Shown here one piece after another: positions 1 through 8,142 of a DNA stretch of 23,182 bases. The stretch is from NCBI GenBank assembly GCA_013695175.1, contig JACDAZ010000392.1, forward strand, positions 1-23,182. The letters are read 5' to 3'. The DNA comes from Flavisolibacter sp. GTDB taxonomy: Bacteria; Bacteroidota; Bacteroidia; Chitinophagales; Chitinophagaceae. Positions within the stretch are counted from its first letter, which is position 1. Every line of letters starts with the position of its first letter. The position numbers were made by a program, and so were the translations under genes. The notes under the pieces are model-generated. The model made no database searches. It had not been told where the DNA came from and saw only the letters and a list, made by a program, of their open reading frames with translations.

Positions 1-459
1 TGTTAAAATACGCTTAATAGCTTCAAAATCAGGTAATTTTCCTGCATCTTCTAAAACTTCTGCATATTCAACAATTCCATCATTATTGATCAAAAAGGCA
101 GATCTTTTAGAAACCCCTTTCATACCATAACCAAATTGAGGGTATAAGCTTCCATATTTAGATGAAACTTCTTTATTAAAGTCACTTAACAAATTAAAGC
201 TTAACTTTTGCTGCTCCTTATACACTGCTAATGTGTAAAGCGAATCGACAGAAATTCCAAAAACTTTAATATCTAAATCTTCATATTCTTTTATAGAATC
301 TTGTACTGCGCATAATTCAGTAGTGCAGACGCTGGTAAAAGCTAATGGAAAAAAAAGCAATAACACTTCAGAACCTTTTTGATCTTTTAAATGCACTTCC
401 TTTTTTTCTGTGTTGAATAATGTAAAATCCGGGGCTACTTGTCCAACTTCAATTTTCAT
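1..459 (-). CDS. bcp: Peroxiredoxin, Bcp/AhpE-like (3' end cut by window edge)
   Basis: Thiol peroxidase of the AhpC/TSA thioredoxin-fold family, expected to reduce H2O2 and organic hydroperoxides in the cytoplasm. The reading frame runs from ATG at 459 to the window edge without a stop, giving 153 residues; family members of this type are about 150-160 long, so only the last few residues should be missing. The N-terminus begins MKIEVGQVAPDFTLFN, typical of the family. The active-site stretch FPLAFTSVCTTELC puts the peroxidatic cysteine at C45 with a second cysteine at C50, the five-residue spacing of Bcp-type atypical 2-Cys enzymes; the FPLAFT context also resembles AhpE. It is divergent from the catalase, 154 bases apart, which suggests shared peroxide-responsive control (inference; no regulator or operator recognised). 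Family assignment is firm, subfamily less so. Confidence 0.9.
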   Translation of the reverse strand, partial: MKIEVGQVAPDFTLFNTEKKEVHLKDQKGSEVLLLFFPLAFTSVCTTELCAVQDSIKEYEDLDIKVFGISVDSLYTLAVYKEQQKLSFNLLSDFNKEVSSKYGSLYPQFGYGMKGVSKRSAFLINNDGIVEYAEVLEDAGKLPDFEAIKRILT

Positions 460-613
460 AGTTTTTTATTACCAACAATATTACAAGCTTATTTGTTCTC
501 ATTAATAAAGCTTCTTTTTAAAAATATGAACCAAAACATGTCTTTTTAAACATAAAAATTTGACCTTTATTTGTTTATAATATTTAAGTCAATTTCCTTA
601 AAAAAATGTAAGT

Positions 614-2221
614 ATGAATAACGAGAATAGTAATAATGGAAATGGAAATGAGCAAGGGGAATCTAAAAAGATTCTGACCACACGGCAAGGGCATCCCATT
701 ACAGATAATCAAAATTTACGCACAGTAGGAAGTCGTGGTCCTGCAACTTTAGAAAATTACCAGTTCCTTGAAAAAATTTCTCATTTTGACAGGGAGCGTA
801 TACCGGAAAGGGTGGTGCATGCACGCGGTGCCGGTGCTCATGGTGTTTTTGAGGCTTATGGTACTGTTGGTGGTGAACCTGTTTCAAAATATACCAGGGC
901 AAAACTATTTCAGCAAAAAGGTAAAAAAACTCCTGTTTTTGTCAGGTTTTCATCAGTAATTCATGGTGGACATTCGCCGGAAACTTTAAGAGATCCAAGA
1001 GGTTTTGCCACTAAATTTTATACTGAAGATGGTAACTGGGACCTTGTAGGTAATAATCTAAAAATCTTTTTTATTAGGGATGCAATGAAGTTTCCTGATT
1101 TGGTTCATTCATTTAAACCAGATCCAATTACCAACAGGCAGGATGGCGAAAGGATATTTGATTTTATCAGTAATACACCTGAAGCTATGCATATGATCAC
1201 CTTCCTTTTTTCACCATGGGGTATTCCTGCTAATTACCGGCAAATGCAGGGTTCCGGAGTAAACACTTATAAGTGGGTAAATGCAGATGGTGAAGCGGTA
1301 TTGGTTAAATACCATTGGGAACCTTTAAAGCAAGGAATAAGAAATTTAACACAGACTCAGGCTGAAGAAATCCAGGGTAAGAATTTTAATCATGCTACTC
1401 AGGATCTTTATGATGCAATTGAGAAAGGTGAGCATCCTGAATGGGAATTATGTGTACAGATTATGAGTGATGATGAGCATCCCGAACTTGATTTTGATCC
1501 CTTAGATGATACTAAGATTTGGCCTGTAGATCAATTTCCATTTTTACCTGTTGGAAAAATGACATTGAATAAAAATCCTGAAAATTATTTTGCAGAAGTA
1601 GAACAGTCAGCTTTTGGTACTGGAGTTCTAGTTGATGGTTTAGATTTTTCTGATGATAAAATGTTACAGGGAAGAACCTTTTCTTATTCAGATACGCAAA
1701 GACATCGTGTAGGCACTAATTATTTACAATTGCCAATAAACGCCCCTAAAAAACATGTTGCCACAAATCAGCGTGATGGACAGATGACATTTAAAGTTGA
1801 TGTAGCACCCGGGCAAAATTCTCATGTAAATTATGAACCTTCTTCCTTGAATGGTTTAAATGAAGCTCCAAAAATTAATAAGGATCACGAACCGGAGTAT
1901 CATGCAAAACTGGTACGCAAAAAAATTGAAAGAACTAATAATTTTAAACAAGCCGGTGAAAGGTTCAGAATGTTTGAAGATTGGGAAAGAGATGATCTTA
2001 TTTTAAATCTTGTAAACACTTTATCACCTGCTAAAAAACATATACAGGATAAGATGGTTGAGCTTTTTACCTTATGTGATGAAGAATATGGAAGAAGAGT
2101 AAGAGAAGGTTTAATGAATGCTTCTTCCGATCCTTCTCAAAAGGGACCTATTGGCTCTACTTCATCGGGTGAGGCAGTAAAGGATTCAGAAGAATTATCA
2201 AGGGAAGCGAAGCCCTATTAA
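614..2221 (+). CDS. katA: Monofunctional heme catalase
   Basis: Cytoplasmic heme catalase that converts two H2O2 to water and oxygen. Conserved elements are all present: the catalytic histidine H69 in [11 protein letters not shown], the distal asparagine N147 in DLVGNN followed by IFFIRD, and the heme-ligating tyrosine Y358 in [17 protein letters not shown]. At 535 residues it fits small-subunit catalases with an N-terminal extension; there is no large C-terminal flavodoxin-like domain, so it is not a KatE/HPII-type large catalase. The first 17 residues are low-complexity Asn/Gly/Glu. The start is ATG 614; an ATG seven bases earlier is followed at once by TAA. No Shine-Dalgarno is evident, as is usual in Bacteroidota. 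It diverges from a peroxiredoxin gene and ends just before a strong hairpin. The symbol katA is by analogy; the enzyme class is certain. Confidence 0.97.
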   Translation: MNNENSNNGNGNEQGESKKILTTRQGHPITDNQNLRTVGSRGPATLENYQFLEKISHFDRERIPERVVHARGAGAHGVFEAYGTVGGEPVSKYTRAKLFQQKGKKTPVFVRFSSVIHGGHSPETLRDPRGFATKFYTEDGNWDLVGNNLKIFFIRDAMKFPDLVHSFKPDPITNRQDGERIFDFISNTPEAMHMITFLFSPWGIPANYRQMQGSGVNTYKWVNADGEAVLVKYHWEPLKQGIRNLTQTQAEEIQGKNFNHATQDLYDAIEKGEHPEWELCVQIMSDDEHPELDFDPLDDTKIWPVDQFPFLPVGKMTLNKNPENYFAEVEQSAFGTGVLVDGLDFSDDKMLQGRTFSYSDTQRHRVGTNYLQLPINAPKKHVATNQRDGQMTFKVDVAPGQNSHVNYEPSSLNGLNEAPKINKDHEPEYHAKLVRKKIERTNNFKQAGERFRMFEDWERDDLILNLVNTLSPAKKHIQDKMVELFTLCDEEYGRRVREGLMNASSDPSQKGPIGSTSSGEAVKDSEELSREAKPY

Positions 2222-2224
2222 AAG

Positions 2225-2254
2225 AAGGAGGCTGACCATTTAGTCAGCCTCTTT
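2225..2254. terminator. Bidirectional terminator between catalase and the PorP-like gene
   Basis: A nine-base perfect stem GAGGCTGAC (2228-2236) pairs with GTCAGCCTC (2243-2251) around a six-base loop CATTTA; A-U and G-U pairs extend it by about three bases. On the plus strand it is followed by T-rich sequence (TTTT, then a seven-T run near 2263), and on the minus strand by CTTCTTTT. It lies between two convergent genes and should end both transcripts. Confidence 0.85.
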
Positions 2255-2267
2255 TATAAAAATTTTT

Positions 2268-3284
2268 TTAAAAACGGGGGCAATAAAGGGCATTAATAGC
2301 TGAGTTTTCACGATTGGTAAAACCAATAAATGAAACTCCCAGTTCAAAACCTCCACGTCCAAAACTGGAGGTTTTTAATTTTGATATGTTCATATCATAG
2401 CTAAAGGAAAAAGAAAAAGGATTATAGTCTAATTTAATAACAGGAATAAAGGCATCATTTAATCGTAAAAAAGCACCACCATGAAGTGTATACAAAGGAT
2501 TATCTAAATCACCTGCACCAATTTTTATTCCATATAAAGCTCCGGCAACAATCTCCTGGTTTTTATTTTGCACCGCATAATCTCCCTGTAAGGTTAAATA
2601 ACTGGCAGGCGTAACCGAAAAACGTACACCGGCTGATCCCACCCATTTAGGATTAATTTCAACAGCGTCCCTGTAAAATGAATTTTTTGGTTTATTGAAA
2701 TGATGAAATGCACCACCAATAAATAAATTGTTCTCAACATTATCTCCTAACTGGGTATTGAAACTAATTCCAGCTGTGGCATCAGCATAAATATATTGAT
2801 TAGAAGTAAAAGTTTCTCCATCACCTAAACCATCATAAGTGCTGTTGGTTGTAATTTTTGAACGATCAATACTGCGTTGTACCATGCCTCCTGAAAAACC
2901 CACTGATAAGTAACGGTTTGTTTCTGTACTTAATGATTTATGATAGTTTAAAACCGGTAAAACATAAGTTGATTTAAAAACTGCTGTACCTGCCTGATCA
3001 TACATAAGTTGTAAACCTACAGTTAGATAATCATCACTCTTACCTACTGGCATTTTGTATTCACCATTTAATGAAGCCGTTTTATATGCGGTGGTAACAC
3101 TATTCCATTGGTCCCGGTAAACAGCCTGTACCCTGATATCACCTGTAAAAATTCCTGCTAATGAAGGATTTCTAAGAATAGGGGTTTCAAAAAATTGCGA
3201 AAAATGTATATCCTGGCTGTTCAAATTATTCATTTGTACAAGTAATAGCAGGATAAAAAAGCTTTTTATTTTATAACGGTTCAT
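2268..3284 (-). CDS. PorP/SprF family type IX secretion-associated membrane protein
   Basis: Predicted outer-membrane beta-barrel of the PorP/SprF family, 338 residues, a usual length. It has a hydrophobic signal peptide (residues about 7-20, ending NLNSQ) followed directly by the family signature QDIHFSQFFETPILRNPSLAG and, shortly after, YRDQWNSV. The remainder shows alternating hydrophobic and glycine-rich strands, ending in an aromatic residue (CPRF), consistent with a barrel. Known members (Flavobacterium SprF, Porphyromonas PorP) take part in T9SS secretion or attachment of large substrates; many Bacteroidota carry several paralogues beside type B substrates. It starts two bases after the stop of the PKD protein gene upstream, so the two are almost surely co-transcribed and translationally coupled. 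A role in secreting or anchoring that neighbour is inference from this pairing. Confidence 0.92.
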   Translation of the reverse strand: MNRYKIKSFFILLLLVQMNNLNSQDIHFSQFFETPILRNPSLAGIFTGDIRVQAVYRDQWNSVTTAYKTASLNGEYKMPVGKSDDYLTVGLQLMYDQAGTAVFKSTYVLPVLNYHKSLSTETNRYLSVGFSGGMVQRSIDRSKITTNSTYDGLGDGETFTSNQYIYADATAGISFNTQLGDNVENNLFIGGAFHHFNKPKNSFYRDAVEINPKWVGSAGVRFSVTPASYLTLQGDYAVQNKNQEIVAGALYGIKIGAGDLDNPLYTLHGGAFLRLNDAFIPVIKLDYNPFSFSFSYDMNISKLKTSSFGRGGFELGVSFIGFTNRENSAINALYCPRF

Positions 3285-3286
3285 TT

Positions 3287-6200
3287 TTATTGAATTAGGG
3301 CAACATTTCCTTCAAAACGCATCAACTCACTGTTTTCACAAAATATTTCAACCTGGTAAACATAAACATCAGCAGTGGCTTTGTTGCCTTTATAAGTCCC
3401 ATTCCATCCATATGCAGGATTGTTTACCGGGAAATCTTTTTGTTCAAAAACTATTTCTCCCCACCTGTTAAAGATCCGTAATGACTTTACTCTGTCTAAT
3501 CCTGTACCTCTAATATAGAATATATCATTGGAACCATCTCCATTTGGTGAAAATGTATTAGGTACAAATAAGTCAACACCTTTACAAACCACTATAACCT
3601 GTACCTGGCTTATGTTTCTACAGCCATTACTGTCTACAACAGCTACTGAATACAGCGTCGTAAATTTAGGTGTAGCTACAGGTTGAGGACAGGTATTACA
3701 GTCTAAAGTAGGGACTGGATTCCATAGATATTCAGTAACATTAGATGAATAGGTAGCCGGTAATATCATTGGTACTCCTACAACTTTGGTCAGGCTTGCG
3801 GGAAGGGTAATAACTGGTAAAGGGTTTACAATTATAGTTTTAGTTGCTGTATCAGCACATCCGCTACTATTGGTGGCAATGGTAGTAACAGTATAGGTGC
3901 CTGGTTGGTATTGCTGCTGAACAGGGTTTTGTAAAATTGAATTATTTCCATTGGGAAATCTCCAGTTCCATCGGACAAATGATGTATCAGACCTTTCAAA
4001 AATTCCTAAATGGTTAAACCTTTCTGATACACATAATTCAGTATCTCCCCCAACATTTATTAGCGGACTTTGCACCACTTTAGCACCAGGATTTAATGTT
4101 ATTGAATCTTTACAACCTGTTTCCGTATCTACTTTCAATGAAACAATATAATTGCCTGGTTCAGAATAATAATGATTTGGATTTTGCTCATTAGTTATAG
4201 TTCCGTCTCCAAAATCCCAGGTATATCTTGTGATTCTATCTCTTGAAGTTGTAGAATCGATAACTGAAACAAATCCACTATCACAGAATAAAGTTTGAGA
4301 TAATCTGAATTTGGCTTTTGCTCCCCATATTTCAATAGGCGTACTGCCTAATATGGGTAAAATACAATCAGACGACTGTCTTAAAATTATTCTGGGTACA
4401 AATGGTCCCGGGTCATCATAAATATGAGTGATCTGGTGTAAGTTGGTATCAATTACATTTCCATCTCCAAAGTCCCAGATAAAGTTACCATTCATTGCAG
4501 AAAAGGCTTCAAAGTTTACAGGCAGAGGTCTGCATCCTACAATGGGTGAATAGGTTAATTTCCCATCTTCCGGTTGAAAAATACTTAAAGTTTTAGATAT
4601 AGAATCCTTGCAGCCTCCTGGGCTGGTAACAACTAATTTAATCGGGTAAACACCTTTATCTGTATAATACCTGGAAGGATTAGATTGGTTAGATGTTCCA
4701 TTACTTAAATCCCAAAGGGAAGATTGATAAAATGTGGATGTATTTGTGAACTTCGCCTCAAAAGGAACACAATATGAGGTTAGATTGTTTTCAGTAAAGG
4801 AAGCAACAGGCCTGCTTACTTGAACAGGATCTTTAATTAAAACAGAATCCACACAACCAATAATATCCTGAACCTTGAGTTGTACACTAAACTGTCCTGT
4901 ATCAAGGTATATATGTGAGGGACTGGTGACGACAGAATTGTTTCCATCTCCAAACGACCATAAAGATGTATATGGTAAATCACTTTCTGTTTTATTTTCA
5001 AAATATAAAGATGCCCCCGGACAGCTTGCAGCGTTATTTTTAAAATCAGCTTTTAATATAGAAATTTTTACAAATGCTCTCTTAGTAATACTATCGGTAC
5101 AGCCTCTGCTATCTGTTATTACCAATTTCACATCATAATCACCAACACTATCATAAGTATGTTGATAGGGAGGTGCTGTATAATTTTGGGAGGTGCTGTC
5201 ACCAAAATCCCAGCGCCATTCTGTAATAGAATTAGTTCCATCGGTTTTAGATGAATCTATAAAAGTTGTTGTTAATCCTTTACATCCGGCATTGGTTATT
5301 GAACCAAAATTTGGGGCAGCACCATAAACTTTTATAAAATCATTTTTTGTAATAGAATGTCTGCAACCAAAAGTATCAATTGTTGTAAGTGTAACACTAT
5401 AATTACCTGATTTGGTATATGTATATTGTCCATAGCTGGAGTGACCAAAATTTATTGGAGCTCCTTCTCCAAAATACCATTCATAATCTTTGATCAATTT
5501 AGCATTCGGAGATGAAGGAATTAAAGTAGGTGTAAAGCTTTTACATCCTTCTCTTACTTCCGATGTAAAATTTGGCGTATTATCTGCTATAATTATTTTT
5601 CTTGTTAATTTATAGGTGCAGCTACCATTTGTTGTCGTTAGTGAAACATCATATGTTCCTGCTGATGGGAACGTATGCAATGGGGGATTTTTGCCTACAT
5701 AAGGGCTACTGCCATCCCCAAAATCCCAGCTCCAGGTATTAGCTCCAATAGAGGCATCCGTAAATGTATATTGTAGCCTGTTATCACAATTTGGTTTGTA
5801 TTGAAATTTTGAAACAGAAGGCCTTATTAATGCATAGTTGTCTTTCTTTACAGAAGTTGAACAACCATTATTTATTGCAAAAAGTGTAACATCAATATTC
5901 CCTACATTAGAAAAAGTATGTTGAGGGTCTTTTGATGTGGAACTGGTACCATCACTGAACTGCCAATAATATTCTAATGCATTTGTAGATTGGTTTATAA
6001 ACTTTATACCCGGTTGGGCACAAGCAATAGTACCATCAGAAGTAAATTCTGCTACAGGTTCGGTACCTACTTTTACAGCATCATCTAAAGAAAAAACTTC
6101 AGTACAACCACCTGAGGTAATTATGGTTAAAGTTACTTTGTAAGTTCCCTGCTTTGTATACGTATACGAAGGTTTGGCTGAGGATGAAGTACCAGTGCCA

Positions 6201-7615
6201 TCTCCAAAATTCCAGGAGTATGAGGTAATTCTGTCAGCTGAAACAATAAGAGGATCAAAATCAACTGTATGAGGTATGCATCCTGTGGCAGGCAAACCGG
6301 GAAAAGTTATAACCGGTTTTTTAATCTTTATATATGCTTTCTTTTTTAGTGTATCTGCACATCCAATACCAGAGGAGGCAATGAGGGTAACATCGAATTC
6401 ACCTTCTTTAGTATAAGTATGTGATGCATTAGCTTCAGTAGATGTTGCACCATCGCCAAAATCCCATTTAAAAGATGTGGCGTTTGTATTGTTTGTAAAA
6501 TTTACAGTGAATGAAGGTTGACATTTGCCCGTATCTGAGGCTATAAAATCTACCTTAGGTGCTGGGCTGACGCTAACATTTTTTCTGAAAGTATCGGTAC
6601 AAGCAACATATTTATTTATTAGAACTACTTCATAAACTCCAACTGAGTCAAAAGTTCCTATGCCATTTCTTAGAGTATCGGTTTTACCGTTAGGGAACTT
6701 CCATATAGAACTTATAGATCTTGGAGTAGAATTGTTAATAAACTGTACGGGTGTTTTAGGGCAAATTTGAGCCGGTACTATAAAATCAGTTGTAGCTTTT
6801 CCAACCCCTATATTGCGGACAAGCGAATCTGTACAACCCTGGTTACTTGAAACAATAAGAACTGCTTTATAAGTGCCATTGGTAGTATAAGTAGTGCTTG
6901 TATTTAATGAATTTGAAGTTGCACCGTTTCCAAGGTTCCAGGAATAACTCAAAGAGCCCGGACCTGTAGATTTATTTGTAAAATTTATAGTTGCGGGAGC
7001 GCTACATACTGCAGGGTCAACATAGGAAAAGGCTGGAACAACTCCTTTTGTAAGATCCATGTAATTTGGCTTCTGAATTAATTTAGTACATCCCTTATCG
7101 TTAGTTATGAGTAATGTAACTGTATAAGTACCTGCTGTTCTGTATACATATTTTGGATTTTGTTCTGTTGATGAACCACCATCGCCAAAATCCCACTTCC
7201 AGCCAGTTATAGTTGTACCGGCAGGTGTTGCTGATCGATCTGCAAATTGAATTACTGCCGGAGTACAGCCGGTTCTTCTATCTGCTACAAAATCTGCTAC
7301 AGGAGGTAAATAAACAGTTATGTAAGCTGTTTTAGTAACTGTATTTGATCCACTCGAATTAGTTGCAGTTAATGTTACTTTATATGTTCCCTCATCAAAA
7401 TATGTAGCAGAGGGGTTTTGTTTTGATGATTGCGCTCCGTTACCAAAGTCCCACTGCCACGATGTAGGGCCCCCTGTTGAAAGATCATTGAAATTGACAA
7501 CAATAGGAGAACAGCCACCTGTAATATTCGAACTGAAATTGGCTACGGGGGCCTGCGAAAAGCCCCAAAGATTCAGGAGCAAAAAAGAAAAGAAGAAAAA
7601 ATATCTGTGTTTCAA
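3287..7615 (-). CDS. Large secreted PKD-repeat protein with T9SS type B C-terminal domain
   Basis: Cell-surface or secreted protein of 1442 residues. Residues 1-20 form a signal peptide (phenylalanine/leucine core, ending WGFSQA). Fifteen PKD-type beta-sandwich repeats of about 83 residues follow, from roughly residue 22 to 1265, recognised by cores such as WQWDFGNG, WKWDFGDG, WNFGDG and the degenerate WKFPNG and WRFPNG. An Ig-like segment with DCNTC (about 1265-1345) leads to a gliding-motility-associated C-terminal domain, about 1348-1442, starting VPNTFSPNGDGSNDIF and including IFNRWGEIVFE; this is the T9SS type B sorting domain. Expected route: Sec to periplasm, then T9SS to the surface. 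No catalytic domain is visible, so adhesion or a structural role is likely (inference). The start codon is TTG at 7615; an in-frame stop lies upstream and no ATG sits between. The PorP/SprF-like gene follows by two bases. Confidence 0.95.
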   Translation of the reverse strand: MKHRYFFFFSFLLLNLWGFSQAPVANFSSNITGGCSPIVVNFNDLSTGGPTSWQWDFGNGAQSSKQNPSATYFDEGTYKVTLTATNSSGSNTVTKTAYITVYLPPVADFVADRRTGCTPAVIQFADRSATPAGTTITGWKWDFGDGGSSTEQNPKYVYRTAGTYTVTLLITNDKGCTKLIQKPNYMDLTKGVVPAFSYVDPAVCSAPATINFTNKSTGPGSLSYSWNLGNGATSNSLNTSTTYTTNGTYKAVLIVSSNQGCTDSLVRNIGVGKATTDFIVPAQICPKTPVQFINNSTPRSISSIWKFPNGKTDTLRNGIGTFDSVGVYEVVLINKYVACTDTFRKNVSVSPAPKVDFIASDTGKCQPSFTVNFTNNTNATSFKWDFGDGATSTEANASHTYTKEGEFDVTLIASSGIGCADTLKKKAYIKIKKPVITFPGLPATGCIPHTVDFDPLIVSADRITSYSWNFGDGTGTSSSAKPSYTYTKQGTYKVTLTIITSGGCTEVFSLDDAVKVGTEPVAEFTSDGTIACAQPGIKFINQSTNALEYYWQFSDGTSSTSKDPQHTFSNVGNIDVTLFAINNGCSTSVKKDNYALIRPSVSKFQYKPNCDNRLQYTFTDASIGANTWSWDFGDGSSPYVGKNPPLHTFPSAGTYDVSLTTTNGSCTYKLTRKIIIADNTPNFTSEVREGCKSFTPTLIPSSPNAKLIKDYEWYFGEGAPINFGHSSYGQYTYTKSGNYSVTLTTIDTFGCRHSITKNDFIKVYGAAPNFGSITNAGCKGLTTTFIDSSKTDGTNSITEWRWDFGDSTSQNYTAPPYQHTYDSVGDYDVKLVITDSRGCTDSITKRAFVKISILKADFKNNAASCPGASLYFENKTESDLPYTSLWSFGDGNNSVVTSPSHIYLDTGQFSVQLKVQDIIGCVDSVLIKDPVQVSRPVASFTENNLTSYCVPFEAKFTNTSTFYQSSLWDLSNGTSNQSNPSRYYTDKGVYPIKLVVTSPGGCKDSISKTLSIFQPEDGKLTYSPIVGCRPLPVNFEAFSAMNGNFIWDFGDGNVIDTNLHQITHIYDDPGPFVPRIILRQSSDCILPILGSTPIEIWGAKAKFRLSQTLFCDSGFVSVIDSTTSRDRITRYTWDFGDGTITNEQNPNHYYSEPGNYIVSLKVDTETGCKDSITLNPGAKVVQSPLINVGGDTELCVSERFNHLGIFERSDTSFVRWNWRFPNGNNSILQNPVQQQYQPGTYTVTTIATNSSGCADTATKTIIVNPLPVITLPASLTKVVGVPMILPATYSSNVTEYLWNPVPTLDCNTCPQPVATPKFTTLYSVAVVDSNGCRNISQVQVIVVCKGVDLFVPNTFSPNGDGSNDIFYIRGTGLDRVKSLRIFNRWGEIVFEQKDFPVNNPAYGWNGTYKGNKATADVYVYQVEIFCENSELMRFEGNVALIQ
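3820..7555 (-). repeat. Array of fifteen PKD repeats encoded in the large secreted protein
   Basis: Within the secreted protein, fifteen tandem units of about 83 codons can be aligned by their W-x-F-G-D/N-G cores; examples are WDFGDG in units 2, 5, 8, 13 and 14, and variants WNLGNG (3), WKFPNG (4), WQFSDG (7), WYFGEG (9), WDLSNG (12) and WRFPNG (15). Units 2-15 each hold two cysteines, one near the start (pattern xxC-x-P) and one near the end (GC-x-D-S); unit 1 has only the first. The units are diverged at DNA level, so this is an old array and not a recent tandem duplication. Boundaries are approximate. Confidence 0.85.
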
Positions 7616-7718
7616 AATGGTAGGTTTAACAGTGGTTGCGGTAGTTTATAGGGTTTGAATTTCGTTTGATAGATTTGCAAAAATTACTCCTGATTTTAAA
7701 TATATATTTTAATATTAA

Positions 7719-8132
7719 TTATTCTTTGTCTAATCTTAGTATGCGTTCTTCTGAATTTATTATCATTTTAGCCTCAACATAATTAAAACTATACTTTGTA
7801 AGCGTCCATGTTCCATTTAAATAAGGTAAAGGATTTTGACTACTGATAAAGTTCGCCACGATGGTTTTATTTTCAGCACTGGCATCCCAGGTTCCCGACT
7901 TTTCAAGGATATTATTGTTTAAAGCATCTACAGTTCTGTTACTGTGAAATTGGAAACTATAAGTGGAAAATTGTTCTGTGATATCAGTTGTTCCATTTAA
8001 ATATTTGGTTACTAACCACTTACCATTTGTCATGGCTTGCAGAACAGCATCTTCCTGTAGCTTTTCAACAGATTTTTTACATCCGGAAGTAATAATGAGT
8101 AGGATAAGAAATAGAGTAAACGCAGGTTTCAT
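7719..8132 (-). CDS. Lipocalin-like lipoprotein
   Basis: Small predicted lipoprotein of 137 residues. The chosen start, ATG at 8132, gives a classic lipoprotein signal: MKPAFTLFLILLIITSGCKKS, with the lipobox ITSGC and acylated cysteine at about residue 18. A longer reading frame begins at 8204 but would overlap the end of the M32 peptidase gene and bury the signal peptide, so I reject it. The mature part has NGKWLVTKYLNGTTD and SGTWDAS, spaced like the strands of lipocalin-like domains common in Bacteroidota lipoproteins; the fold call is tentative and no ligand can be proposed. It begins 10 bases after the stop of the M32 gene, so it is probably the last gene of that transcript. The +2 residues after Cys are Lys-Lys, which says little about final membrane. 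Confidence 0.72.
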   Translation of the reverse strand: MKPAFTLFLILLIITSGCKKSVEKLQEDAVLQAMTNGKWLVTKYLNGTTDITEQFSTYSFQFHSNRTVDALNNNILEKSGTWDASAENKTIVANFISSQNPLPYLNGTWTLTKYSFNYVEAKMIINSEERILRLDKE

Positions 8133-8142
8133 TGGACGGAAT

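Noticed and set aside
560-581. Sigma70-like TTGACC and TATAAT ahead of the catalase
   Set aside because: The two boxes are only ten bases apart, too close for a promoter, and this lineage uses a different consensus.
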